A DNA stretch of 64,000 bases from Bradyrhizobium sp. CCGUVB4N (GCF_024199945.1 NZ_JANADP010000001.1:5394001-5458000), one strand, 5' to 3'; counted from the first letter of the stretch, positions 9,877 through 18,493 are shown. Numbers and translations: made by a program. The notes: generated from the sequence alone by a model not told the origin.

Positions 9877-10232
9877 TCGAGTGCCCCTTTCTTCCATTCA
9901 TAGGCGAAACCGACTGTCAGCACGGCAAGGAACACCAGCATCGACCAGAAGCCGGTCGCGCCAAGCTTGCCGAACGCCACAGCCCAGGGAAACAGGAACG
10001 CCACTTCGAGGTCGAAGATGATGAAGAGGATGGCGACCAGATAGAAGCGGACGTCGAACTTCATGCGGGCGTCGTCGAAGGCGTTGAAACCGCACTCATA
10101 CGCCGAGAGCTTTTCCGGGTCCGGCTGCTGGAACGCCACGATGAAGGGCGCGATCAGGAGCACCAGGCCGATGATGGCCGCTACCCCTATGAAGACGACG
10201 AGTGGAAGATAGTTCTGTAGAATGCCGCTCAT
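9867..10232 (-). CDS. nuoA: NADH-quinone oxidoreductase subunit A, first gene of the nuo operon
   Basis: 121 residues (MSGILQNYLPLVVFIGVAAI), three transmembrane helices, with the conserved loop AYECGFNAFDDAR after helix 1 and FDLEVAFLFPWA in helix 2. The loop faces the quinone channel and its cysteine is the one exposed in the deactive state of mitochondrial ND3. The start is chosen from family length; an AAGGGC stretch lies about 5 bases upstream. All visible nuo genes follow it on the same strand with gaps of 15 bases or less. Confidence 0.96.
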   Translation of the reverse strand: MSGILQNYLPLVVFIGVAAIIGLVLLIAPFIVAFQQPDPEKLSAYECGFNAFDDARMKFDVRFYLVAILFIIFDLEVAFLFPWAVAFGKLGATGFWSMLVFLAVLTVGFAYEWKKGALEWD

Positions 10233-10287
10233 TGACGAGCCCTTTTTCCCGCAGCCTCGGGACAGCCACGGATTCGTCCGATTTGGA

Positions 10288-10317
10288 ATTATTCTGAGCC
10301 TTAGCGCAGTGCACCAA
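10288..10317 (-). promoter_or_regulatory. candidate housekeeping promoter of the nuo operon
   Basis: On the minus strand TTGGTG (10317-10312) is followed after 18 bases by AATAAT (10293-10288), which resembles sigma-70 -35 and -10 boxes. A transcript would start about 50 bases before nuoA. It is the best match in the 248-base gap upstream of nuoA, which otherwise contains nothing I recognise. Confidence 0.35.
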
Positions 10318-10480
10318 TGGGCGCAAGACACGCTCTTTTTAGGCCCTTTGCTGCTCCCAGACCGGTGGAAATCCCGGAATCACCCCGCGGCTGGTATGGA
10401 GCAGATCGCCGAACCCGACAAGGGCGGCCATAGTTTTGCAGGGTAGCAGGTTCGAGATTGGGGCGCACGGGCCGCGTCGG

Positions 10481-10711
10481 CTATCTGCCGCGCGTCGCCT
10501 GCGAAAATCGCACGTTTTTCTTGCTGCGGCGGCGCACCCAAACCCAGGCGACGACCGCAACAGGCGCCCCGACTGTCACCCAGGCGACATACTGGCCGAC
10601 CGTTCCCCACAGCAACGCAGCCAGCAGGCCCATGATCGTCGCCGCGGCGAGCAGACCAGGTGCAGCAAAGACACGTATCCACAGGCGCGCGCGGTCAGAG
10701 GAGCCATGCAT
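10481..10711 (-). CDS. small membrane protein of the siderophore receptor operon
   Basis: 76 residues with two hydrophobic helices (about 12-35 and 39-57) and a very basic C-terminus (RRRSKKNVRFSQATRGR). The ATG overlaps the stop of the PepSY gene as TGATG. No catalytic motif is visible and I cannot name a family. As the third gene after a TonB-dependent receptor and a PepSY membrane protein it probably takes part in, or stabilises, the inner-membrane step of siderophore iron release. Confidence 0.75.
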   Translation of the reverse strand: MHGSSDRARLWIRVFAAPGLLAAATIMGLLAALLWGTVGQYVAWVTVGAPVAVVAWVWVRRRSKKNVRFSQATRGR

Positions 10712-11847
10712 CACGACGGGACCGGGGCTCGTCTGGCGAATGCGTCGGCCTTGGCAGGGGCACGCTTGCGCCGCCGCGCCACCCAGAGATAGAGGCCGCT
10801 GCCGATCACAACGATGGTGAGCCCGTCGAGGGCGGCCCAGATCACCTTCAGCGGCATCCCGCCATAATCGCCGAAATGCAGCGGCTGCGAGATCAGGAGC
10901 GCCTGGAGATAGAGCGGCAGCGCGCGGGTATCGGCCACCTCCCCGGTTTCGCCGTCGAGCAGCACCGGCTTCAGAAGCCGCGCCGTCAGCACCGTGTCGC
11001 CGCGCATGAAGGCCGCGAAATGGTGCGAGGACGTGAACGGCGTGCCCGGGAACGCGATGAAGGCGACCTCCATGCTGGGCGCAGCCTGCATGGCGCGCGC
11101 GACGACGTCGTCGAGCGACGCGAGATGCGCAGGCGCCGGCTTCCCGGAATACGGCGCGACCATGCTGGCGAGCTCGGTCGCCTTCCACTGGTTGAGCATC
11201 AGCTCGGCCCAGGTGTTGACGACGCCGGTCAAGCCCACCACCAGCGCCCAGGCCACCGTCACCACGCCGATCAGATTGTGCCAGTCGAGCCAGCGGACGC
11301 GGCGCGCGGCACTGTCGCGGATGGTGGCAAAGCGCAGGCGGCGGGTGAACGGCCAGTACAGCACCACGCCGGAGACGATGGCTGTCGCAAACAGCAGCCC
11401 CATCGCGCCGAGGAACAGCTTCCCGGCCTGTCCAGCGAACATGTCGGTGTGCAGCTTGAGCACGATCAGCATCGGCCCGACGCCGACCGGCCCGAGCAGC
11501 TTGGCCGAAACCGCATCGAACGCACGTACGGTCGCGTTGTCGGGCGCACCGTCAGGGGCGCTGTTGGTGAAGGCCATCACCAGCCCGGGCTCGTCCTTGT
11601 CCCAGGACACGTATTGCAGGACGCGGCCGGGATCGGCGGCGAGCGCGGCGGCGGCGACGACTTGGGGCGTCGCGCGCGCCGCGCTCGCATGAGCTTCGGG
11701 CTGGGGGGCGTAGCCCAGGAGCTCATCGATCTCGTGATGGAAGATCAGCGGCAGCCCGGTCAGGCAGAGCAGCAACAGGAACAACGTCGAGATCAGGCTG
11801 GTCCAGGTGTGGACCACGGACCAGAGCCTGACCGTGCGCGCCTTCAC
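10711..11847 (-). CDS. PepSY-associated TM domain protein (FegB-like, siderophore iron reduction)
   Basis: 378 residues. Helix 1 is near residues 12-34, followed by a periplasmic PepSY-like region, two or more helices in the middle with conserved histidines (KLHTDMFAG, LDWHNLIGV), and a final helix near 340-360 followed by RRRKRAPAK. Proteins of this family lie next to ferric-siderophore receptors and are thought to reduce or release iron at the cytoplasmic membrane. The TonB receptor ends 22 bases upstream, so the two are one operon. The arrangement matches the fegA-fegB pair described in B. japonicum; I infer orthology only from organisation. Confidence 0.88.
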   Translation of the reverse strand: MKARTVRLWSVVHTWTSLISTLFLLLLCLTGLPLIFHHEIDELLGYAPQPEAHASAARATPQVVAAAALAADPGRVLQYVSWDKDEPGLVMAFTNSAPDGAPDNATVRAFDAVSAKLLGPVGVGPMLIVLKLHTDMFAGQAGKLFLGAMGLLFATAIVSGVVLYWPFTRRLRFATIRDSAARRVRWLDWHNLIGVVTVAWALVVGLTGVVNTWAELMLNQWKATELASMVAPYSGKPAPAHLASLDDVVARAMQAAPSMEVAFIAFPGTPFTSSHHFAAFMRGDTVLTARLLKPVLLDGETGEVADTRALPLYLQALLISQPLHFGDYGGMPLKVIWAALDGLTIVVIGSGLYLWVARRRKRAPAKADAFARRAPVPS

Positions 11848-11869
11848 AAAGCCCTCCCCTTGCCGAGCC

Positions 11870-14146
11870 TTACCATTTGTACGAGACGCTGGCGGTGACG
11901 CGGCGGCGATCGCCGTAGAAGCAGGACGAGGCCGAGGCGCAGCTCGCGACGTAGATCTTGTCGGTCAGATTGAGCACGTTGATGGCGGTGCGCCAATTCT
12001 GCCATTCGTAGTGGACCGCGAGATCGCCGAGCACCACAGCGGGAACTTCCAGCGTGTTGGCGGTGTCCGCCCAGGACGAGCCGACATAACGCACGCCGCC
12101 GCCGAAACCAAAGCCCTCCAGCGGACCGTCCTTGAAGGTGTAGTCCGCCCAGCCCGAGATCAGCGTCTCGGGCGTATTGGTCGGCGTCTTGCCGATCAAC
12201 GACGGATCGAGATCCTTGCTGTTGAAGAGATGGTAGGCAGTGAAGGCACCGATCAGCTTCAGCTCCTTGGTGGCGTTGGCCACCGCTTCGAGCTCGATGC
12301 CGCGCGAGGTCACCTCGCCCGTCTGGTTCTGCAGGAAATTGCCGGATGCGTCGGCGGTGACCGCCGTCGTCGGGACGTTCTGCCGCTTCAGGTCGAACAC
12401 CGAAGCCGTGAAATAGCCGTCAAATCCCTTCGGAGCGACTTTCACGCCGATCTCGGCCTGCTGGCCTGTCTCCGGCAGGAACAGCTGGTTCGACGCATTG
12501 AGGCCGATGATCGGATTGTAGCTCGTGGCATACGAGACGTAAGGCGCGATGCCATTGTCGAAATTGTAGATCAGCCCGGCGCGCCCGCTGAACCTGCTGT
12601 CGTCGCGTTGGGCAATATTTGCTCCGGTGTCGCGGGCAGCCTGCGTCGTCTCCACCCAGTCATTGCGGCCGCTCAAGACCAGTGTGAAGTTACCGAGCTT
12701 CATTTGGTCCTGGACATAGGTGCCGGCCTGCTTCTGCGTGAGCAGGAAGTTGCGGAACGGCGCGCCCGTCAGCGGAATGTCGAGACCATAGGTGGGATTG
12801 AAGACGTTGATGGACGGCACAGTGCCGAAGTTGAACGCCTGGTAGTCGTCGATCTGATAGCCCTTCAGATCGACCCCGAACAGCATCGTGTGCTTCACGG
12901 GACCGGTGTCGAAGCGGTACTCCAGCTGGTTGTCGAGATTGGCCTGGTTGGCAGTGTTCTTCGCATACCAATTGTAGCGGCCCATCGTGGCCGTGTTGAT
13001 ATTGTCCCAGCCATTGCCGACGAAACCGCGATAGGTCAGGTCGATATGCGCGAACCGCGCATTCTGCCGGAACGTGAGGTCGTCGGTGAGATTGCGCTCG
13101 AACTGATAGCCGAGCATCTCCTGCTCGCGCGTGAACTTGTCGACATTGGGATCGCCGACGAAGAAACTGGTCGGGATCTTGCCGAACGGCGCATTGGTCA
13201 CCGTGCCCTGATAGGGCAGGAAGTTGATGCCGCGGGTGTCCTGCTTCGAGGCCGACGCCAGCACCGTGAATGTCGTGTCGGCGTCCGGCTTCCAGGTGAA
13301 GGACGGCGCGATGAAGTAATTGTTGTCGGGCGTGAAATTGACCTGCGTGTTGCCGTTCTGGACCTGGCCGACGACGCGGTAAAACAGCTTGCCGTCCTGT
13401 GGCTGCATCGCGACGGGACCGCCGACATCGAAACCGACATAAGCGTTGCCGAAATTGTTGACGCCGGCCTCGATGTAGCGGACCGGCTCGGTCGGTGGCA
13501 TCTTGCTGATGACGTTGACGATGCCGCTCGGGCTCGATCCGCCATAGAGCACGGCCGACGGACCGCGCAGCACCTCGACGCGCTCCATGTTCGGCGGCTG
13601 CAGCTTCCAGCTCGCATAGGACGTGTAGAACAGCTGCATGCCGTCGAGAAACAGCCCGACGTCGTCGGACTTGAAGCCGCGGATCAGCCACCAGTCGTTG
13701 CGGGTGTCGGCGCCAAAGGTGCCGGCGCGGACGCCGGCGGTGTAGCGCAGAACTTCGTCGAGCTTGTTCGGCTTCTGGTCGCGGATCTGGTCGGCGCCGA
13801 TCACCGATACCGATTGCGGCGTCTCCATGATCGGCGTGTTGGTCTTGGTGCCGGACGAGCTGCGCCTGGCAACATAGCCCTGCACCGGACCACGCGGATT
13901 CTCGACGACACCGACATTGCGTTGTTGTTGCGGTTTGCGGCTGTTCGCCGCCTGCACCTGGCTTTGCGTCCGGCGCGGCGCGCGGACGGCAGCGCGGCGG
14001 CGTTCCTGCGGTGCAGCCACGTTCACCGGCGGCAGGCTCTGCGCACCGCCTTGCGATGCGGATTGTGCGAGCGATGCCTGCGGCATCAAAACCAAAGCGG
14101 ACACGGTCGCCAACACGGCCGACCGCAGCATTCCAAGACTGTTCAA
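11870..14146 (-). CDS. TonB-dependent siderophore receptor (ferrichrome-type, FegA/FhuA-like)
   Basis: 758 residues. A signal peptide ends near ASLAQS (residue 28), followed by about 65 residues rich in Arg and Gln, then the plug domain with a TonB-box-like ETPQSVSVIGADQI near residue 108, and LRGPSAVLYGGSSPSGIVN, the classic plug signature. The rest is a 22-strand barrel ending in aromatic residues (VTASVSYKW) needed for insertion by BamA. It imports ferric siderophore across the outer membrane using TonB energy. Iron regulation is likely; three tandem repeats lie upstream (14250-14285). The exact ligand cannot be read from sequence. Confidence 0.93.
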   Translation of the reverse strand: MNSLGMLRSAVLATVSALVLMPQASLAQSASQGGAQSLPPVNVAAPQERRRAAVRAPRRTQSQVQAANSRKPQQQRNVGVVENPRGPVQGYVARRSSSGTKTNTPIMETPQSVSVIGADQIRDQKPNKLDEVLRYTAGVRAGTFGADTRNDWWLIRGFKSDDVGLFLDGMQLFYTSYASWKLQPPNMERVEVLRGPSAVLYGGSSPSGIVNVISKMPPTEPVRYIEAGVNNFGNAYVGFDVGGPVAMQPQDGKLFYRVVGQVQNGNTQVNFTPDNNYFIAPSFTWKPDADTTFTVLASASKQDTRGINFLPYQGTVTNAPFGKIPTSFFVGDPNVDKFTREQEMLGYQFERNLTDDLTFRQNARFAHIDLTYRGFVGNGWDNINTATMGRYNWYAKNTANQANLDNQLEYRFDTGPVKHTMLFGVDLKGYQIDDYQAFNFGTVPSINVFNPTYGLDIPLTGAPFRNFLLTQKQAGTYVQDQMKLGNFTLVLSGRNDWVETTQAARDTGANIAQRDDSRFSGRAGLIYNFDNGIAPYVSYATSYNPIIGLNASNQLFLPETGQQAEIGVKVAPKGFDGYFTASVFDLKRQNVPTTAVTADASGNFLQNQTGEVTSRGIELEAVANATKELKLIGAFTAYHLFNSKDLDPSLIGKTPTNTPETLISGWADYTFKDGPLEGFGFGGGVRYVGSSWADTANTLEVPAVVLGDLAVHYEWQNWRTAINVLNLTDKIYVASCASASSCFYGDRRRVTASVSYKW

Positions 14147-14213
14147 CGCGCCACCCCAATGTGCATTTGATCGTCATGCCGCCTGTCCCGGGACGGCATG
14201 CGTTGGGGTGACG

Positions 14214-14241
14214 CTTAGGGGAGCGCGTGCGGTTCCCCTAA
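14214..14241. promoter_or_regulatory. inverted repeat TTAGGGG...CCCCTAA upstream of the TonB receptor
   Basis: TTAGGGG (14214-14220) and CCCCTAA (14235-14241) are exact inverted repeats with a 14-base spacer, in the 168-base gap between the receptor gene and marR. It may be an operator or a leader hairpin of the receptor mRNA. No known iron box matches it clearly. Confidence 0.35.
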
Positions 14242-14249
14242 TTGAAAGG

Positions 14250-14285
14250 CTCTTAGAACATCTCTTAGAGACGCTCTTAGAAGCA
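14250..14285. repeat. three tandem 12-bp direct repeats, core CTCTTAGA
   Basis: The octamer CTCTTAGA occurs at 14250, 14262 and 14274, exactly 12 bases apart, with variable 4-base linkers. On the receptor strand it reads TCTAAGAG. The 12-bp phase, a little more than one helical turn, suggests repeated binding of one regulator on one face of the DNA about 105 bases upstream of the receptor start codon. The half-site TTCTAAG, seen on the minus strand in two of the copies, recalls the iron control element half-site TTCTAAA bound by Irr in Bradyrhizobium, but it is not the same. Confidence 0.6.
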
Positions 14286-14314
14286 CTCGAATATTTCCGG
14301 AGATTGCTGCGCGA

Positions 14315-14830
14315 TCAGCGCGAAACCTTCTCGGCTTCGAGCATCGCTTCCGCCGTCGCGGTGAGACGCTCGACCTGCGCGAGCAATGTCTCCAACTCGG
14401 CCTCGCTCAATTGCTCGAGCAGCATCCGGTTGCGCTCCTGCGCGCCTTCGACGATGGCGTCATGTGCCGCGAGCCCGGCAGGCGTCAGCGACACCAACAC
14501 CTCGCGGCTGTCTTTCGGATTCGCCGACTTCGCGATCAGCTTGCGCGAGACCAGCTCGGCCAGCGCACGGCTGATCTGGCCCTTGTCCTGACCGACTGCC
14601 TCGGCAAGCCGGGCAACGCTCATCGGCGGTCGCCGGCCGAGCGAGGCGACCAGGCCGAACTCGACCGAGGATAGGCCTGCGAGGCGCTTGTAGCGCAGGA
14701 TGGCGCCGCGCTTGAGCAGGTTGGCGAGCACCATCAGCCGTGATGACAGCATCACGGTGATCGGCGCCGGCGAGTGATTGTCGTCCGTCTCGGACGATTC
14801 ACGCCCGTCCGTGCTCGATGTCTGGCTCAT
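14315..14830 (-). CDS. MarR-family transcriptional regulator
   Basis: 171 residues, with a winged helix-turn-helix in the middle (LSSVEFGLVASLGRRPPMSV, then VGQDKGQISRALAELVSRKL as recognition region) and the wing segment DSREVLVSLTPAG. It is divergent from the Rieske oxygenase gene with 179 bases between start codons, and a 21-bp palindrome lies in that gap. MarR proteins of such arrangement are typically repressors relieved by the aromatic substrate. The first 25 residues are acidic and probably disordered. Being upstream of the TonB receptor in the same direction, it might also influence that gene, but the gap of 168 bases argues for separate promoters. Confidence 0.9.
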   Translation of the reverse strand: MSQTSSTDGRESSETDDNHSPAPITVMLSSRLMVLANLLKRGAILRYKRLAGLSSVEFGLVASLGRRPPMSVARLAEAVGQDKGQISRALAELVSRKLIAKSANPKDSREVLVSLTPAGLAAHDAIVEGAQERNRMLLEQLSEAELETLLAQVERLTATAEAMLEAEKVSR

Positions 14831-14897
14831 GATCCACCTCTGCCAAGAAAGCCAAGACGTGCCAAGCCTTGGTAGCGCAACCTCCCCAACCTGTTCC

Positions 14898-14918
14898 GAA
14901 TGCGATTAAGACGCATTC
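14898..14918. promoter_or_regulatory. candidate MarR operator, 21-bp palindrome
   Basis: GAATGCG and CGCATTC flank a 7-base centre (ATTAAGA) as a perfect inverted repeat. It lies 10 bases upstream of a TTGACA box (14929-14934) that probably belongs to the Rieske gene. Three copies of GCCAAG between about 14840 and 14867 lie nearer marR and could be additional contacts. Confidence 0.45.
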
Positions 14919-14928
14919 TGGAGGATCG

Positions 14929-14957
14929 TTGACATTGTCATCGAATTATCTTTCACT
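14929..14957 (+). promoter_or_regulatory. candidate promoter of the Rieske oxygenase gene
   Basis: A perfect TTGACA (14929-14934) is followed after 17 bases by TTCACT, a weak -10. It is 75 bases upstream of the Rieske start codon and just downstream of the palindrome at 14898-14918. Confidence 0.35.
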
Positions 14958-15009
14958 GGGACAACACAAGGCGACCCGGCCACCAAGGCCTGCGGCGGGA
15001 GGAACAAGC

Positions 15010-16200
15010 ATGACGATCACTCAGCGGGATCGCGATCTCGGCACGGCCTATGCGATGAAACCGGCGCACACCCGCACCGAGCTCACCTCGGTCGTGCGCG
15101 GCACGCCGATGGGCGAATTGCTCCGCCGCTATTGGCATCCGGTCGGCTTGACCGGCGACGCCACCGACACGCCGAAGAAAGTGCGCGCGCTCGGCGAGGA
15201 CCTCATCCTGTTTCGCGACAAGCACGGTCGCGTCGGCCTCCTCCACGCCCGCTGCTGTCACCGCGGCACGACGCTCTACTACGGCAAGGTCGAAGAGGAC
15301 GGCATTCGCTGCTGCTATCATGGCTGGAAGTTCGACACCGAAGGCCATTGCCTTGAGCAGCCCTGCGAGCCCGACGGCGGCCAGTTCAAGGACAAGGTGC
15401 GCCAGCCCTGGTATCCGGTCGAGGAGCGCTACGGGTTAATCTTTGCCTATATGGGCCCGGCCGAGAAACGCCCGGTGCTGCCGCGCTACGAGTGCCTCGA
15501 AAACATGGACGACGGCGAGTTCGTCGAGGCCGACGATTCCTCGATCGGCGGCGGCGGGCCCGCGGTCATCCCCTGCAACTGGCTGCAGCATTTCGAAAAC
15601 GTCGTCGATCCCTACCACGTGCCGGTGCTGCACGGCTCGTTCTCGGGGCCGCAATTCACCACCATGATGGCGTCGATGCCGGAGGTGAAGTTCGACAAGA
15701 CACCGCGCGGCATCGCCGTGCGCTCGATCCGCAAGCAGGACGACGGCCGTGTGTTCTACCGCGTCACCGAAGCCGCCCTCCCCACCTTGCGCGTGGTGCC
15801 GAACCCGCGCGTGGCGCAGTTCGCTCGCGTGGAATCGATCGGCTGGACGCTGCCGATCGACGACACCTCGTTCCGCATCTACGTCGCCGGCCGCGTCAAA
15901 AATTCCGGCGACATCGGCCGCATGCGCTCGAAGTTCAACGGGAAATTCTGGTGGGACATGACGGAACAGGAGCACCAGCAATTCCCCGGCGATTACGAGG
16001 CCCAGGTCGGCCAGGGTCCGGTGACGGTGCACTCCGAAGAGCACTTCGGCCAGAGCGATCGCGGCATCCTGATGATCCGGCGCATGCTCGGCGACCAGCT
16101 CGAAGCGATGGAAGCGGGCCGCGACCCCATCGGTATCTCATTCGACGCAAGCGCGCCGCTGGTCGAGTTCGAAGCGGGGAACTACATTCGCGAAGGGTAG
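15010..16200 (+). CDS. aromatic-ring-hydroxylating oxygenase, Rieske alpha subunit
   Basis: 396 residues from the ATG at 15010, which has GGGAGGAAC upstream; a longer frame exists but lacks a ribosome site. The Rieske [2Fe-2S] ligands are Cys82, His84, Cys101 and His104 (RCCHRG and CCYHGW). The mononuclear iron site is DPYHVPVLH, giving His203 and His208. The family includes phthalate 4,5-dioxygenase and vanillate demethylase oxygenases, which need a separate reductase; none is encoded nearby, so electrons must come from elsewhere. The following MFS gene 85 bases downstream may import the substrate. The true substrate is not readable from sequence. Confidence 0.92.
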   Translation: MTITQRDRDLGTAYAMKPAHTRTELTSVVRGTPMGELLRRYWHPVGLTGDATDTPKKVRALGEDLILFRDKHGRVGLLHARCCHRGTTLYYGKVEEDGIRCCYHGWKFDTEGHCLEQPCEPDGGQFKDKVRQPWYPVEERYGLIFAYMGPAEKRPVLPRYECLENMDDGEFVEADDSSIGGGGPAVIPCNWLQHFENVVDPYHVPVLHGSFSGPQFTTMMASMPEVKFDKTPRGIAVRSIRKQDDGRVFYRVTEAALPTLRVVPNPRVAQFARVESIGWTLPIDDTSFRIYVAGRVKNSGDIGRMRSKFNGKFWWDMTEQEHQQFPGDYEAQVGQGPVTVHSEEHFGQSDRGILMIRRMLGDQLEAMEAGRDPIGISFDASAPLVEFEAGNYIREG

Positions 16201-16285
16201 CCACTTCGCTCGAAAAAGCTCTCACGCAACCAGCTCCGATAAGGGCTGGACCCATAATGATAACAAAGACAAATTGGGGGAAGCG

Positions 16286-17578
16286 ATGGTCGATGTGACG
16301 TCAGAGGTGCCGGTGCAAACGGCCGCCGCGGCAAAGCCCGCGGCGCGGCGCTATTACGTGCTGGGTCTGCTCACCATCATCTACGCGCTCAACTTCCTCG
16401 ACCGCACCATCTTCAACGTCCTGATCGAGCCGATCAAGAAAGAGTTCCAGCTCAGCGACACCATGATGGGCCTGCTCGCAGGCTTCGGCTTCGCGCTGTT
16501 CTATTCCCTGCTCGGCATTCCCATCGCGCGCGTCGCCGACCGGCTCAACCGTCGCAACATCGTGGCGCTGGCGTTCGCGTTCTGGAGCGCGATGACGGCG
16601 CTGTGCGGCATGGCCTCAAGCGTGACCGCACTGGCCTTTGCCAGGATCGGCGTCGGCATCGGCGAATCCGCCGGCTCCCCCGCCTCGCAGTCGATCGTCG
16701 CCGATCTCTTCGCCAAGAACGAGCGCCCGCGCGCACTCGGCATCTACGCCATCGGCACCTATCTCGGCGTCTTCCTCGGCTATTTCGTCGGCGGCTACGT
16801 CAACCAGCACTATGGCTGGCGGATGGCCTTCTATGTCGCAGGCGTGCCCGGCATCCTGCTGGCGCTGATCCTGTGGCTGACGATCTCGGAGCCGAAGCGT
16901 GGCGCGATGCAGGAGAACTTCGTGCCCGAGCCGCTCGGGCCGACGCTGCGCTTTCTCACCTCGCAGCAGAGCTTCGTCATCGTGCTGATCGGCTTCTGCC
17001 TCACCACCTACACGAATTATGCGACGGCGGCCTGGATCCCGCCGTTCCTGGCGCGCGTGCACCATCTGTCGAGCGCCGAGATCGGCACCTATGCCGGCAC
17101 GTTCAAGGGGCTCGCGGGCATGGCCGGCACCCTGCTCGGCGGCTTTGTCGTGGCGCAAGTGAGCCGCCGCGACGACCGCTGGAAGCTGTGGGCGCCGGCG
17201 ATCACCTCAGGCCTCGCCGGCCCCGTCTTTGCGCTCTGCATGCTGACGCAGGATTTCTCGATGATGGTCGCGATGCTGGCGCTGACCTCGTTCCTGGTCG
17301 GCTTCCATCTCGGGCCGATCTTTGCGATCGCGCAGACGGTGGCCAAGCCCAGCATGCGCGCGCTCGCCTCCGCGCTGATCGCGCTGACCGCGACCTGCTT
17401 CGGCCAGGGCGTCGGTCCGCTCGCGGTCGGCGTGGTCAACGACGCGCTGAAGGGCAGCTACGGCGCCGACGCCGTGCGCTATTCCCTGCTCTCGGCCGCG
17501 GTCACGACCACGCTCGGCGCCCTGCTGTTCGTCTGGGCGGCGCGGACCATCCGCGCCGACATCAAACGGGCGAGCTGA
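16286..17578 (+). CDS. major facilitator superfamily transporter
   Basis: 430 residues, 12 predicted helices. The start at 16286 has GGGGGAAG in front; the alternative is a TTG 12 bases earlier. The family motif between helices 2 and 3 is degenerate (GIPIARVADRLNRR), and LNFLDRTIFNVLIEPIKKEF in helix 1 is typical of sugar-acid, aromatic-acid and spinster-like exporters and importers. It lies in the same direction as the Rieske gene, so import of the oxygenase substrate, or export of a product, is the likely role. Confidence 0.9.
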   Translation: MVDVTSEVPVQTAAAAKPAARRYYVLGLLTIIYALNFLDRTIFNVLIEPIKKEFQLSDTMMGLLAGFGFALFYSLLGIPIARVADRLNRRNIVALAFAFWSAMTALCGMASSVTALAFARIGVGIGESAGSPASQSIVADLFAKNERPRALGIYAIGTYLGVFLGYFVGGYVNQHYGWRMAFYVAGVPGILLALILWLTISEPKRGAMQENFVPEPLGPTLRFLTSQQSFVIVLIGFCLTTYTNYATAAWIPPFLARVHHLSSAEIGTYAGTFKGLAGMAGTLLGGFVVAQVSRRDDRWKLWAPAITSGLAGPVFALCMLTQDFSMMVAMLALTSFLVGFHLGPIFAIAQTVAKPSMRALASALIALTATCFGQGVGPLAVGVVNDALKGSYGADAVRYSLLSAAVTTTLGALLFVWAARTIRADIKRAS

Positions 17579-17584
17579 GCCCTC

Positions 17585-18493
17585 TCACGCGCTCATGAAG
17601 GCGAGCATGTCAGAGATGAGACGCTCGCCATGCGTCAGCGGCAGCGGGTGTGGCCCGCCCTCGTAGACAATCAGCTTGCTGCCCTTGATCAGCTTTGCGG
17701 TCTTGGCGCCCGTCAATGGCAGCGGCGCGCTGGCATCCTTGTCGCCATGGAGGATCAGCGTCGGGCGGTCGATCCTGGCGGCCGCCGCACGCAGATCGGC
17801 GAAGCTGATTGTCTTGCGGCATGCCAGCGCCACCGGCAGCGGCACGCTGAGCATCATCTCGCGGATCCAGGTCCGCGTGATCTCCGGCGTATCCGGGAGA
17901 AAGAACGGCGCTTCATTCGCCGCGATCCATTTCGCGAAGTCGCGTGCGACGGCCGCATTGTCGGCCTCGATCATCGCCTTGGGAACCGCATCCGGATTGT
18001 CCTCGGTCTTGACCAGGAATGGCGTCGTCGGCGCGACCAGCACCAGCCTGGCGATCCGGTCCGATCCGTATCGGGCGAGATAGTTCACCGCCTCGACCGT
18101 CCCCATGGAGAATCCGACCAGCGTCACATCGCGGAGGTCGCGCGCCTCGATCACGGCTGCGACGTCGTCGGTCAGCATGTCCAGATCATAGCCTGATGAC
18201 GGCATCTCGGACCGGCCGTGCCCACGCCGGTCGGGCGCGATACAGCGGAAACCTTTTTCGTTGAGTGCCGCAATCTGGCTGCCCCAGGTGCTGGCGTCGA
18301 ACGTCCAGGCCGTCAGCAGCAGCACCGGCTTTCCGTTGCCCCAGTCCTGCACGAACAGCTTTGTGCCGTCCGTGGCCGTCACGAAGGACGGCCGCGCGAC
18401 CGGCTGTGCCGCGGCGGCTGGTGCGTTCCTGCTCGACGCCGCCGCGAGGGCGGTTCCAAACAACGTGGCTTCGAGGACGGTTCGACGGTTCAT
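17585..18493 (-). CDS. alpha/beta hydrolase, exported (haloperoxidase-like)
   Basis: 302 residues. The N-terminus NRRTVLEATLFGTALAAASS resembles a twin-arginine or Sec signal. The catalytic triad is visible: nucleophile Ser129 in GFSMG, an acid in HGDKDASAP and the histidine in GGPHPLPLTH. Similar proteins are annotated as cofactor-free haloperoxidases or lactone and ester hydrolases. It converges on the MFS gene with 6 bases between stop codons. It may act in the same catabolic pathway, but being convergent it is not in the same operon. Confidence 0.88.
   Translation of the reverse strand: MNRRTVLEATLFGTALAAASSRNAPAAAAQPVARPSFVTATDGTKLFVQDWGNGKPVLLLTAWTFDASTWGSQIAALNEKGFRCIAPDRRGHGRSEMPSSGYDLDMLTDDVAAVIEARDLRDVTLVGFSMGTVEAVNYLARYGSDRIARLVLVAPTTPFLVKTEDNPDAVPKAMIEADNAAVARDFAKWIAANEAPFFLPDTPEITRTWIREMMLSVPLPVALACRKTISFADLRAAAARIDRPTLILHGDKDASAPLPLTGAKTAKLIKGSKLIVYEGGPHPLPLTHGERLISDMLAFMSA

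Noticed and set aside
14250..14285. Tandem repeats as a CRISPR array
   Set aside because: Repeat unit is 12 bp with 4-base linkers and only three copies; no spacers and no cas genes.
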